Made by a program: the position numbers and the translations under genes | Shown: positions 14,135 to 22,016 of the stretch, piece by piece | How the letters are laid out: every line of letters starts with the position of its first letter | Position numbering within the stretch: position 1 is the first letter of the stretch | Source: UQRS01 sp050946935 | GTDB lineage: Bacteria; Bacillota; Clostridia; Oscillospirales; Acutalibacteraceae | Reading direction: 5' to 3' | DNA: 22,683 bases | NCBI GenBank assembly: GCA_050946935.1 | Contig: JBMNVR010000023.1 | Span: forward strand, 1-22,683 | Notes under the pieces: model-generated | What the model was told of the DNA's origin: nothing | The model's database searches: none | Seen by the model: only the letters and a program-made list of their open reading frames with translations

Positions 14135-15331
14135 ATGGAATATACATTTGCCAGACGAATCAGCAACCTGCAGCCCTCCGCCATACGGGAAATTTTGAAG
14201 TTCACCTCCCAGCCGGGCATCATCTCCTTCGCGGCCGGCAATCCGGCTCCCGACGCCTTTCCGGTGGAGGAAATCCGCCGCCTCTCGGCCGAGATTTTTG
14301 AAACCCGGCCGATCGATGCCCTGCAATACTCCATTACCGAAGGGTATCCGGCTCTGCGGGAATTCCTATCGGGTTATATGCAGCGGAAATACGGCGTCGG
14401 GACGGCGAACGACCGCCTGATTGTCACCAGCGGCGCCAATCAGGTGATGGAGTTGGTCTCCAAGGTGTTCTGCAACGAAGGGGATACGGTCATCTGCGAA
14501 AGCCCCTCCTTCATCGGTTCTCTCAACGCTTTCCGCTCTTACGGCGTACACCTCTGCGGCATCCCGGTCGAGGCGGACGGCATGAACCTCGACCTTTTGG
14601 AGCAGGCGCTTCGGTCGGAACAGAACGTCCGCTTTATCTATACCATTCCGAATTTTCAGAACCCGTCGGGGGTCACCATGTCCCCCGAAAAACGGAAGCG
14701 GCTCTACGCCCTCGCCAAGCGCTACGGCGTCGTCATTCTGGAGGACAATCCGTATGGTGAGACCCGCTTTGCCGGCGAAGCCATTCCCCCGATCAAGAGC
14801 CTGGACACCGACGGGCTGGTCGTTTACGCCGGGTCGCTGTCCAAGGTGGTTGCAGCCGGTCTGCGGGTCGGCTATGCCATCGCGCCCGAGGCAATCATCT
14901 CTAAAATGGTGGTCTGCAAGCAGGTCAACGACGTACACACCAACATCTGGTCGCAGATGGTGGCGTACAAATATATGACCCAGTACGATTTTGACGCGCA
15001 CCTTTCGGATATTCAGAAAATTTATCGGCGCAAGGCCGGGCTGATGATGTCCCTGCTTGACCGGCACCTTTGCCCGCACGGCTTTTCCTACCATCCGGTG
15101 GAGGGGGGGCTGTTCCTCTGGGTAAGGCTACCGGCCGGGCTGGATATGTCCGCATACTGTACCGCGGCGGTCAAGGCCGGCGTGGCGGTGGTGCCTGGCA
15201 ACGCCTTTTTGATGGAGGAGAGCGAGCCCTGCGATTACATCCGACTCAATTTCTCGACCCCGACCGACGAGCAGATGGAAAAAGGCATGGCCATCCTGGA
15301 GGATGTCGCCATGCAGATGTTAAAGCGATAA
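14135..15331 (+). CDS. PLP-dependent aminotransferase, class I/II (Aro8/LysN/MocR-aminotransferase-like)
   Basis: Protein of 398 residues, fold-type I. The N-terminus ISFAAGNPAPDAFPVEEI and the segment LQYSITEGYPALREFL are typical of the 2-aminoadipate/aromatic aminotransferase group related to MocR regulators, here without a helix-turn-helix. Cofactor contacts are visible: NFQNPSG (173-179), D204 in LEDNPYGE for the pyridine nitrogen, and the Schiff-base lysine K237 in GSLSK. YIRLNFS near the C-terminus has the expected substrate-carboxylate arginine. It probably moves amino groups between 2-oxo acids and aromatic, branched or aminoadipate-type amino acids in the cytosol; the exact substrate is not resolved. 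It lies 84 bp before trpS on the same strand with no terminator between, so the two may share a transcript. Confidence 0.9.
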   Translation: MEYTFARRISNLQPSAIREILKFTSQPGIISFAAGNPAPDAFPVEEIRRLSAEIFETRPIDALQYSITEGYPALREFLSGYMQRKYGVGTANDRLIVTSGANQVMELVSKVFCNEGDTVICESPSFIGSLNAFRSYGVHLCGIPVEADGMNLDLLEQALRSEQNVRFIYTIPNFQNPSGVTMSPEKRKRLYALAKRYGVVILEDNPYGETRFAGEAIPPIKSLDTDGLVVYAGSLSKVVAAGLRVGYAIAPEAIISKMVVCKQVNDVHTNIWSQMVAYKYMTQYDFDAHLSDIQKIYRRKAGLMMSLLDRHLCPHGFSYHPVEGGLFLWVRLPAGLDMSAYCTAAVKAGVAVVPGNAFLMEESEPCDYIRLNFSTPTDEQMEKGMAILEDVAMQMLKR

Positions 15332-15415
15332 CCTTTCGTTCCAACAAAATTCCAAGCCTCGTCTGGCTCTGTGCTGTACAGAAAAAGGCGCGGCTTTCAG
15401 AAAGGCGAATTTTTT

Positions 15416-16423
15416 ATGAGTGAAACAACAATGCAAATGAAAAAACGCACCCTCAGCGCCATTCAGCCGAGCGGAATTCTGACCCTCGGCAACTATTTGG
15501 GCGCGCTGAAAAGCTGGGCCGCGATGGAGGAGGAGTTCGACTGCATCTACGCCGTGGCCGACCTGCACGCCATCACCGTCCGACAGGATCCGGCCAAGCT
15601 CCGTGCGCAGATCAAGATGACCTGCGCGCTGCTGCTGGCCATCGGCCTCAACCCGGAGAAGTCCATTCTCTTCATCCAGTCCCACGTTCCGGCCCATACC
15701 GAGCTGTCCTGGATTCTCTCCTGCTACACCCAGTTCGGAGAGATGTCGCGCATGACCCAGTTTAAGGATAAATCGGCTAAGCACGCCGACAACGTCAACG
15801 TCGGGCTGTTTTCTTACCCCGACCTGATGGCGGCCGATATCCTCCTCTACCAGCCGGACTATGTTCCGGTGGGCGCCGACCAGAAGCAGCATGTCGAAAT
15901 CACCCGGGACATCGCCGGCCGCTTCAACGGCATTTACGGTGAGGTTTTTAAAATTCCCGAACCGTACATCCCAAAAACCGGCGCGCGGGTCATGTCCTTG
16001 CAGGACCCGACCAAAAAAATGTCCAAATCGGATGAGAACGTCAACGCTTGGGTCGGCATTCTTGACACGCCGGAGGAGATCATGCGCAAGTTCAAGCGGG
16101 CGGTGACCGACTCTCAGGCGAAGGTCTGCGTCGGCGAAGACAAGCCGGGCATCAACAACCTGATCGGCATTTATTCCGCCGTCACCGGCCTCTCGGCAGA
16201 GAAGATCACGGCCGCGTTCGAGGGAAAAGGATATGGCGATTTCAAAACCGCCGTGGGCGAAGCGGTGGTGGAAGCGCTGCGCCCCATCCGGGAGGAATAC
16301 GCCAGGGTCTCCGCCGAGAAGGATTATATCGAAAAGGTCTATGCCGACGGCGCCGAACGCGCGGCGAGGATCGCCAACCGCACCCTCGGCAAGGCGATGA
16401 AGAAAATCGGTTTTATCCGATAA
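15416..16423 (+). CDS. trpS: Tryptophanyl-tRNA synthetase
   Basis: Protein of 335 residues, the standard size for bacterial TrpRS, a class I synthetase that charges tRNA-Trp with tryptophan using ATP. AIQPSGILTLGNYLGAL (15-31) holds the PSG plus LGNY form of the HIGH motif, and KKMSKSDEN (200-208) is the KMSKS loop. The segment VPVGADQKQHVEITRDIA is typical of the family. ATG 15416 is chosen because AAAGGCG (15400-15406) lies about 9 nt before it and the homologous sequence begins soon after. Frame codons back to 15371 have no such support. The 84-bp upstream gap is too short for a T-box leader, so tryptophan control at this site is unlikely. It ends at a bidirectional terminator. Confidence 0.96.
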   Translation: MSETTMQMKKRTLSAIQPSGILTLGNYLGALKSWAAMEEEFDCIYAVADLHAITVRQDPAKLRAQIKMTCALLLAIGLNPEKSILFIQSHVPAHTELSWILSCYTQFGEMSRMTQFKDKSAKHADNVNVGLFSYPDLMAADILLYQPDYVPVGADQKQHVEITRDIAGRFNGIYGEVFKIPEPYIPKTGARVMSLQDPTKKMSKSDENVNAWVGILDTPEEIMRKFKRAVTDSQAKVCVGEDKPGINNLIGIYSAVTGLSAEKITAAFEGKGYGDFKTAVGEAVVEALRPIREEYARVSAEKDYIEKVYADGAERAARIANRTLGKAMKKIGFIR

Positions 16424-16520
16424 CCACGCCGTCCTTTCTGCATTGGGGATACCTTCTCCATACGATATTCCTGCCGTCAATTGAAAAATGCCTTCCGAAC
16501 CCATGGGAAGACAAAACAAT

Positions 16521-16570
16521 ATAAACAGCCGCTCTCCGGAAAATTTTTGGAGAGCGGCTGTTTATTGCTT
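16521..16570. terminator. Bidirectional terminator between trpS and the diguanylate cyclase gene
   Basis: Arms 16521-16537 and 16549-16565 (ATAAACAGCCGCTCTCC and its exact complement) form a 17-bp stem with an 11-nt loop. T-rich tails occur on both strands. It separates convergent genes ending at 16423 and 16637. Confidence 0.9.
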
Positions 16571-16636
16571 TTCATCTATCCAACCAACGGCTTGCGGATT
16601 ACATCTGGCAAACAGCCGCCACGCAACGGTCTATAT

Positions 16637-18322
16637 TTACGAATGCGTTTGTTCTTTATCCTTCGCTTTTTGCTTGTACATCATTCTGTCCGCCAACTGG
16701 AACAGCGCGGCAGCCGTGCCAGAGATCATGGGTCCCTCCTCACTGGTCTCGGTGGCGACGCCTACGGCAACAGATAACATATGAGTATGCTGCAAATTAT
16801 AAGTTTTGATCGCAGCCATAAACTGCTCCACTGCACCGTCAATCTCTGTTCGATCCACATCAAAAAAAAGGATTGCAAACTCATCTCCGCCGATGCGATA
16901 ACACTGTCCCAGAGGCGCCAATGTCTGCGTAATACAGTCTCCGCAAGCTTTGATCAATCTGTCTCCGTTATGATGTCCGTATGCATCATTGCACTGTTTC
17001 AAGCCATTGATATCCAAAATTGCGATTGAAAGCACTGCGTATTTTTCAATTTCAATTTCCAGCATGGCCATATCGGCATCAAAAGCTGCCCGATTGGATA
17101 AGCCGGTCATTACATCGGTCACGGCAAGCTGGCGATAAATTTCCAGTTTGGCGTTTTCTATATAGAGTTTCCTTCCCTTTCCGATAGATTGCAGCATAAC
17201 GCAAAGTGTAAACACCACAAAACCAAATATAAACACCATCGAATACTGCGCTTTGGAAAAACTTTCCACTCCAAACAGCAAAAGACTGACCAGCGCGCTA
17301 AGGCCAAGCACAATGATTCCGACACAGGGTAAAATCACGGTTTTATTTTTATATTTAATAAGATCCACAAACAGGAAAACAAAGGTAATCACCACCATAC
17401 CCACCAACAACATATGGGCTATTGGAAGCGTTCTCACCAGCGGAGCCCGCCCGGTAAAATCCAGCAGAAAAGCCAGCGCGCAATGCACCAAACACACAAT
17501 GCTGTAAATATCCAGCAAGAGCCTCGGCCTTGACAGAATAGATTTTAAATACTGCAAAAAAACTACAGGAAGCATCATGAACAAAAGGAAAGACAGATAA
17601 TAAATCAATATATCATTTTGCACAAAAAATTGCAACAAAAAGGAATCGGTCAACAGCCAGGAACCGGACAACAAAATAAATGTGCTCAATATCACTATAT
17701 TGCTGATGTTATCCGTTCCCTTTTTTCGCTTAAGCAGAGTAGCGGAAGCAAACAAAAAGGCAGATGCAACCAATGAAAATCCGAAAGCAAATATAACATG
17801 TGCGTTTTCTAAAAACGCCAGCCGTTCAAGCGCGGATACACTCCCGTAACGAATGTCCCGCAAGGCACAGAACACTTCGCTTTGACCAGGCACTTCGTTT
17901 TCAAACCGGATACAGATCGTCTTGCCCGAAGCGCTTTTTGGAAGCGTAATCAGGTTCAAATAGCGGCCAGAGACGTCGCCGTGCGGCATAATATTGGCAA
18001 AGCGATAAATCTCCTCCCCGTCAATATACACAAACAGACGCTGCGCGTGGGTTTGCACCGACAGGGCGCTTCCATCCTCCACAGGAGGAAGGATATTAAA
18101 AAGCTGAACCACACCGTCCGCCGCATAGGGAATCCTCCCAGGCAGCTCTATCTCGCTGCCGTCGGACAAGCGCCAGTCATCATTATATTCCTGCGCCAGC
18201 GTTTCCGTTTGCGCCTGATAGATCGACGTATCAGCTATATAAACCGCCAAAATCAAAAGGGAAACCGCCAGTACAGAAAGCTGAATATATAAACCGATTT
18301 TTTTATGGATTTTCCGTTTCAT
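16637..18322 (-). CDS. Membrane diguanylate cyclase with 7TMR-DISM-like sensor
   Basis: Protein of 561 residues. A membrane segment at 10-30 is followed by an extracellular, mostly beta region (about 35-165, with RLFVYIDGEEIYRF) like the DISMED2 jelly-roll. Seven hydrophobic segments lie in about 172-380, giving the 7TMR-DISM layout. A GGDEF domain fills 395-555: VTDVMTGLSNR opens it, LDINGLKQCNDAYGHHNGD carries the metal and base contacts, and RIGGDEF (476-482) is the intact active site. It should make cyclic-di-GMP from GTP in response to an outside ligand, perhaps a carbohydrate given the jelly-roll. The position of the RxxD inhibitory site (469-472) reads APLG, so that site is absent. The gene is clearly more AT-rich than its neighbours. 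It follows the ABC exporter by 70 bp on the same strand and may be read with it. Confidence 0.92.
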   Translation of the reverse strand: MKRKIHKKIGLYIQLSVLAVSLLILAVYIADTSIYQAQTETLAQEYNDDWRLSDGSEIELPGRIPYAADGVVQLFNILPPVEDGSALSVQTHAQRLFVYIDGEEIYRFANIMPHGDVSGRYLNLITLPKSASGKTICIRFENEVPGQSEVFCALRDIRYGSVSALERLAFLENAHVIFAFGFSLVASAFLFASATLLKRKKGTDNISNIVILSTFILLSGSWLLTDSFLLQFFVQNDILIYYLSFLLFMMLPVVFLQYLKSILSRPRLLLDIYSIVCLVHCALAFLLDFTGRAPLVRTLPIAHMLLVGMVVITFVFLFVDLIKYKNKTVILPCVGIIVLGLSALVSLLLFGVESFSKAQYSMVFIFGFVVFTLCVMLQSIGKGRKLYIENAKLEIYRQLAVTDVMTGLSNRAAFDADMAMLEIEIEKYAVLSIAILDINGLKQCNDAYGHHNGDRLIKACGDCITQTLAPLGQCYRIGGDEFAILFFDVDRTEIDGAVEQFMAAIKTYNLQHTHMLSVAVGVATETSEEGPMISGTAAALFQLADRMMYKQKAKDKEQTHS

Positions 18323-18392
18323 AAAGCACTTGCCTTTCTTCTTCCGCAGTTGGCGGATCGGCTATCTTTTCAATTTGCACAAAGAGAGGCTC

Positions 18393-20687
18393 TTACTCGA
18401 TCCCGCGCATGGCAAGCGCCTTGCTTTGAAGCTGCATTAGCTTGAAGTATACACCACGCCGCTCGATCAGCTCGCGGTGGGTGCCGGCCTCGGTAATACG
18501 GCCGTCGTCGATGACGACCAGCCGGTCGGCGCTCCGCAGGGTTGAGAGGCGGTGAGCGATGGAAATGGTTGTGCGTCCCTTAACCAGCCGATCGAGGGAT
18601 TCCTGGATAGCCATTTCGGTTTCGGTATCAACCGAGGCGGTCGCCTCGTCCAATATCAAAATCCGCGGGTTGGCCAGAATCGCCCGCGCAATAGAGATCC
18701 GCTGCCGCTCTCCGCCTGACAGCGACCGGCCGGAGGAGCCGATCACCGTATCGTAGCCATCGGGCATTTTACAGATGAAATCATGCGCGCTGGCGGCGAC
18801 GGCGGCGGCGACCACCTCATCATGGGTGGCGCCCTTTTTGGCATAGGCGATATTCTCCTCCACTGTGCCCATGAAAATATATGTTTCCTGCGAAACCATG
18901 GCGATACCCGAGCGGAAATCGGCAAAGGCCATATCACGTATATTGATCCCGTCGATGAGGATATCCCCCTCCTTCGGATCATACAGTCGGTTGATCAGAT
19001 TGACCAGGGTCGATTTTCCCGCGCCCGAGCGCCCAACGATTCCAAGCATCTCCCCCGGTCGGACGTGGAGGTTGATATTCTGCAGCACATCCCGGTTTGG
19101 CTCGTATCCGAAGGTGACGTTTCTAAGCTCGATCTCCCCCTTCATGCGAGGGAGACGGATGGGAGCCTCCGGCTCGGTAACCTCCGGAATGGCGTCGATA
19201 ATCTCAAAAATACGCTGGGCGGCGTTGGTGCTGTTGGCCCACCAGCGAAAGACACGGGACATAAAATCCAGCGGACCATTGAGTTGGGTAACATAGGAGG
19301 CGAAGGTAATCAGCACGCCAAGCTCGATCCCCCGATCGCCCAAAATCAGCATAGAACCAAAGCCCCATACCGCAAAGTTAGCCAGATTCTCTACAATCCG
19401 GTAAAGGGCGTTAAACCGGTTGTCATAGGCGACGATGTTCAGCTCGGCCGTGCGGACGCGCCGGTTGTATCCCGAGAAGCGTTTCTCCTCGTTTTGCTCC
19501 TGCCCGAACGCCTTAACCACCCGGGCACCGGTAATGTTGTCGTTGATCTGGCTGTTCAGACTCCGGCTGACGCGGTGCCTTTTTCCGTAGAGATGCCACA
19601 GCCGCGGCAGCAGCTTTATGCTGACGACCGGCATAATCGGCAGCAAAAGGAGAGAAACCACCGCCAACTGCCAGTCCATCATCAGCATAATCACAACCGT
19701 CGAGATAATCGTAAACGCGTTGGTAAAAAAATAGGGCAGTCCGTCGACAAAAAATCCGGTCACCTCATTGGTATCGTCAAGGACGCGGGTCATCAGGCCG
19801 CCGGTCTGCCGGCTGCTGTAAAAACTGATGGACAGCCGCCCCATCGAGTCGAAAACATCGCTGCGGATTTTCCGTACAACGTCGGGCACAATCACAGCCG
19901 TTAAAACCGAGTGCACCACCCCGACCAACTGAAGCAAAATCTTGGAAAGAATCATGGTGACAACCACGCCGCCAAGGGTCGCGATAAACCGCAGACCGCC
20001 TGTAACCTCTGCCCCACCGAGGACGCGGTCGTACAGCACCGTTCCGTTTAAATAGGGATAGATGAGGTTGAGGATAGCGGTCAGCACAAACATCAGCATC
20101 ATCAAAGCGATCTTTCCCTTATAGGCGGCAAAGTAGGAAAGCACACGCAAAAAGACGCCCTTTTTATCCATACACTTGGGACAGATTTTCCGGTTGCGGT
20201 CAGGGTACATCGCGCCGCATTTGGGACAGTAGGCCTCCTCCCGCTCGTCCGAGAGGTCGCGGTCAGTCAGCGCCTCCCCCCGTTTCAGCTTATCCACCGC
20301 GGCACAAAACCGGCGCGCGTCCCCGACCAGCCCGCCGGTATAGGCGGCAAGTTCGGTCTTCACCCCATCCACCGTGGCGAAAAGCAGGCCGCCGACCACA
20401 AGTTCCTGAATCTCCACCCGATCGATTCGGTCAAGTGGGTACAGGGTTACCGTATATTTCTCCTCCTCCGGAAGAAGAAGCTTGCCATAGCCAGAAAAAA
20501 TCTTCTCCCGCTGCGGTTTTCCGCCGCGGGCCACGGCAATCCGGTCGGCACACAGGCAGAGACAGGTCGTCCGCCAGGCACATTCACTGTCCAGATCACA
20601 GAAGAGTGGAAAGAGAATCTCCCCCTCTCCCACGCCGGCTTTCCCAAGAGCCACAAGCAGCCCGAGCGGCAACTTTTGCCCGGCCAT
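18393..20687 (-). CDS. ABC exporter (permease-ATPase half-transporter) with PH-like and zinc-ribbon N-terminus
   Basis: Protein of 764 residues. The common type IV exporter core (about 175-760) has a six-helix membrane domain and an ATPase with Walker A GRSGAGKST (552-560), signature LSGGE (656-660), Walker B ILILDEATAS (677-686) and the H-loop histidine in SIAHRLS (712). It looks like MsbA/BmrA-type exporters of lipids, peptides or drugs and should act as a dimer. The first 150 residues are extra: about 35-135 read like a bacterial PH-like domain (CLCADRIAVAR, YPLDRIDRVEIQE, VDGVKTELAAY). A four-cysteine zinc ribbon follows (C154, C157, C169, C172 in YCPKCG and ICPKC). The cargo is unknown. 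ATG 20687 is preceded by AAAGGGCGGG. A good promoter lies at 20724-20752. Confidence 0.92.
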   Translation of the reverse strand: MAGQKLPLGLLVALGKAGVGEGEILFPLFCDLDSECAWRTTCLCLCADRIAVARGGKPQREKIFSGYGKLLLPEEEKYTVTLYPLDRIDRVEIQELVVGGLLFATVDGVKTELAAYTGGLVGDARRFCAAVDKLKRGEALTDRDLSDEREEAYCPKCGAMYPDRNRKICPKCMDKKGVFLRVLSYFAAYKGKIALMMLMFVLTAILNLIYPYLNGTVLYDRVLGGAEVTGGLRFIATLGGVVVTMILSKILLQLVGVVHSVLTAVIVPDVVRKIRSDVFDSMGRLSISFYSSRQTGGLMTRVLDDTNEVTGFFVDGLPYFFTNAFTIISTVVIMLMMDWQLAVVSLLLLPIMPVVSIKLLPRLWHLYGKRHRVSRSLNSQINDNITGARVVKAFGQEQNEEKRFSGYNRRVRTAELNIVAYDNRFNALYRIVENLANFAVWGFGSMLILGDRGIELGVLITFASYVTQLNGPLDFMSRVFRWWANSTNAAQRIFEIIDAIPEVTEPEAPIRLPRMKGEIELRNVTFGYEPNRDVLQNINLHVRPGEMLGIVGRSGAGKSTLVNLINRLYDPKEGDILIDGINIRDMAFADFRSGIAMVSQETYIFMGTVEENIAYAKKGATHDEVVAAAVAASAHDFICKMPDGYDTVIGSSGRSLSGGERQRISIARAILANPRILILDEATASVDTETEMAIQESLDRLVKGRTTISIAHRLSTLRSADRLVVIDDGRITEAGTHRELIERRGVYFKLMQLQSKALAMRGIE

Positions 20688-20723
20688 ACCGAATCACCCG
20701 CCCTTTAACATCATAATATTAGT

Positions 20724-20752
20724 ATTATACAGCTGTCCGTCCCGCATTGCAA
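20724..20752 (-). promoter_or_regulatory. Promoter of the ABC exporter gene
   Basis: Minus strand TTGCAA (20752-20747, 4/6), 17-nt spacer, perfect TATAAT (20729-20724). Start near 20717, leader about 30 nt. A perfect 6-4-6 inverted repeat (20713-20728) covers the -10 and the start site. Confidence 0.65.
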
Positions 20753-20835
20753 GGGGAAAGCTTCAAACGTCGGACAGGCTCGTTTTTTCTCAACCGGCCG
20801 GCACCGCGCGGCCACCGACGCCTATGGGACGGGGC

Positions 20836-20873
20836 ACAAAAAAACCTCCCCCGCTTGAATGCAGGGGAGGTTT
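20836..20873 (-). terminator. Intrinsic terminator of gap
   Basis: Arms 20842-20851 and 20864-20873 (AAACCTCCCC and its complement) with a 12-nt loop. On the minus strand TTTTTTT (to about 20838) follows. It lies 20 nt past the gap stop at 20894. Confidence 0.9.
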
Positions 20874-20893
20874 ATGCGCACTAAGAGCCGGGA

Positions 20894-21922
20894 TTAGTCA
20901 AGCTCTGCGAAATATTTAATGGTTCTGACCATCTGGCTGGTATAGCTGTTCTCGTTGTCGTACCAAGAGACAACCTGTACCTCGTACAGATCGTCGGCGA
21001 TCGGCGCAACCATGGTCTGGGTCGCGTCGAAGAGGGAGCCGTACCGCATGCCGATGACATCGGAAGAAACGATCGGATCCTCGTTATAACCATACGACTC
21101 GGAAGCGGCAGCCTTCATCGCGGCGTTGATGGCTTCCTTGGTGACATCCTTGCCCTTGACAACCGCAGTCAGGATGGTGGTGGAGCCGGTCGGAACCGGA
21201 ACACGCTGGGCAGAGCCGATCAGCTTGCCGTTCAGCTCCGGAATGACCAGGCCGATCGCCTTCGCCGCGCCGGTGGAGTTCGGAACGATGTTGGCGGCAC
21301 CGGCACGTGCACGGCGGAGGTCGCCTTTTCTGTGCGGGCCGTCGAGGATCATCTGATCGCCGGTGTAGGCGTGGATGGTTGACATGATGCCGCTCTGAAT
21401 CGGGGCGAAATCATTCAGCGCCTTGGCCATCGGGGCGAGGCAGTTGGTGGTGCAGGACGCGGCCGAGATGATCTTGTCCTCTTTGGTCAGAGTGTTCTCG
21501 TTTACGCTGTACACAATGGTGGGCAGGTCGCTGCCGGCCGGGGCCGAGATGACAACCTTCTTCGCGCCGGCGTCGATGTGAGCCTGGCTCTTCTCTTTCG
21601 AGCAGTAGAAGCCGGTGCACTCGAGCACAACATCCACACCGATCTTGCCCCAGGGCAGGTCGGCGGCGTTCTTCTCAGAATAAATGGTGATCTTCTTGCC
21701 ATCGACAATGATCGCGCCGTCGGCAGCCTCTACCGTGTGAGCGCCCTCGCCGATCTTGCCGCAGTAACCGCCCTGCGCGGTATCGTACTTCAGAAGGTGG
21801 GCAAGCATCTTGGGATCGGTCAGGTCGTTGATCGCGACAACATCGTATCCCTCGGCGCCGAACATCTGCCGGAACGCGAGACGGCCAATGCGGCCAAAAC
21901 CATTAATAGCAACTTTAACCAT
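20894..21922 (-). CDS. gap: Glyceraldehyde-3-phosphate dehydrogenase, type I
   Basis: Protein of 342 residues, a glycolytic NAD-dependent enzyme converting glyceraldehyde-3-phosphate and phosphate to 1,3-bisphosphoglycerate. VKVAINGFGRIGRLAFR is the Rossmann start. ASCTTNC has catalytic C157, and H184 in STIHAYTGDQ is its partner. ANIVPNSTGAAKAIG and WYDNENSYTSQM are signature segments. The length is typical (330-340). The residue set near D33 (INDLTD) is the one usual for NAD-linked glycolytic forms. ATG 21922 has a very strong AGGAGGT ribosome site and a good promoter 30 nt upstream, consistent with high expression. It appears monocistronic: its terminator follows at once and no pgk or tpi neighbour is in the window. 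Confidence 0.97.
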   Translation of the reverse strand: MVKVAINGFGRIGRLAFRQMFGAEGYDVVAINDLTDPKMLAHLLKYDTAQGGYCGKIGEGAHTVEAADGAIIVDGKKITIYSEKNAADLPWGKIGVDVVLECTGFYCSKEKSQAHIDAGAKKVVISAPAGSDLPTIVYSVNENTLTKEDKIISAASCTTNCLAPMAKALNDFAPIQSGIMSTIHAYTGDQMILDGPHRKGDLRRARAGAANIVPNSTGAAKAIGLVIPELNGKLIGSAQRVPVPTGSTTILTAVVKGKDVTKEAINAAMKAAASESYGYNEDPIVSSDVIGMRYGSLFDATQTMVAPIADDLYEVQVVSWYDNENSYTSQMVRTIKYFAELD

Positions 21923-21953
21923 TGGAAAAAACCTCCTAAATTTTTATAGGTTT

Positions 21954-21982
21954 ATTTTACCCCGAAAGGCGAAATTTTGCAA
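21954..21982 (-). promoter_or_regulatory. Promoter of gap
   Basis: Minus strand TTGCAA (21982-21977), 17-nt spacer, TAAAAT (21959-21954, 5/6). The transcript start would be near 21947, about 25 nt before the ATG, with AGGAGGT between. Confidence 0.7.
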
Positions 21983-22016
21983 GGACTTTGTTATCTTTTT
22001 AACCAATATTTTTCAT

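Noticed and set aside
15332..15415. T-box leader before trpS
   Set aside because: Only 84 bp; no specifier stem, T-box sequence or terminator/antiterminator pair is visible.
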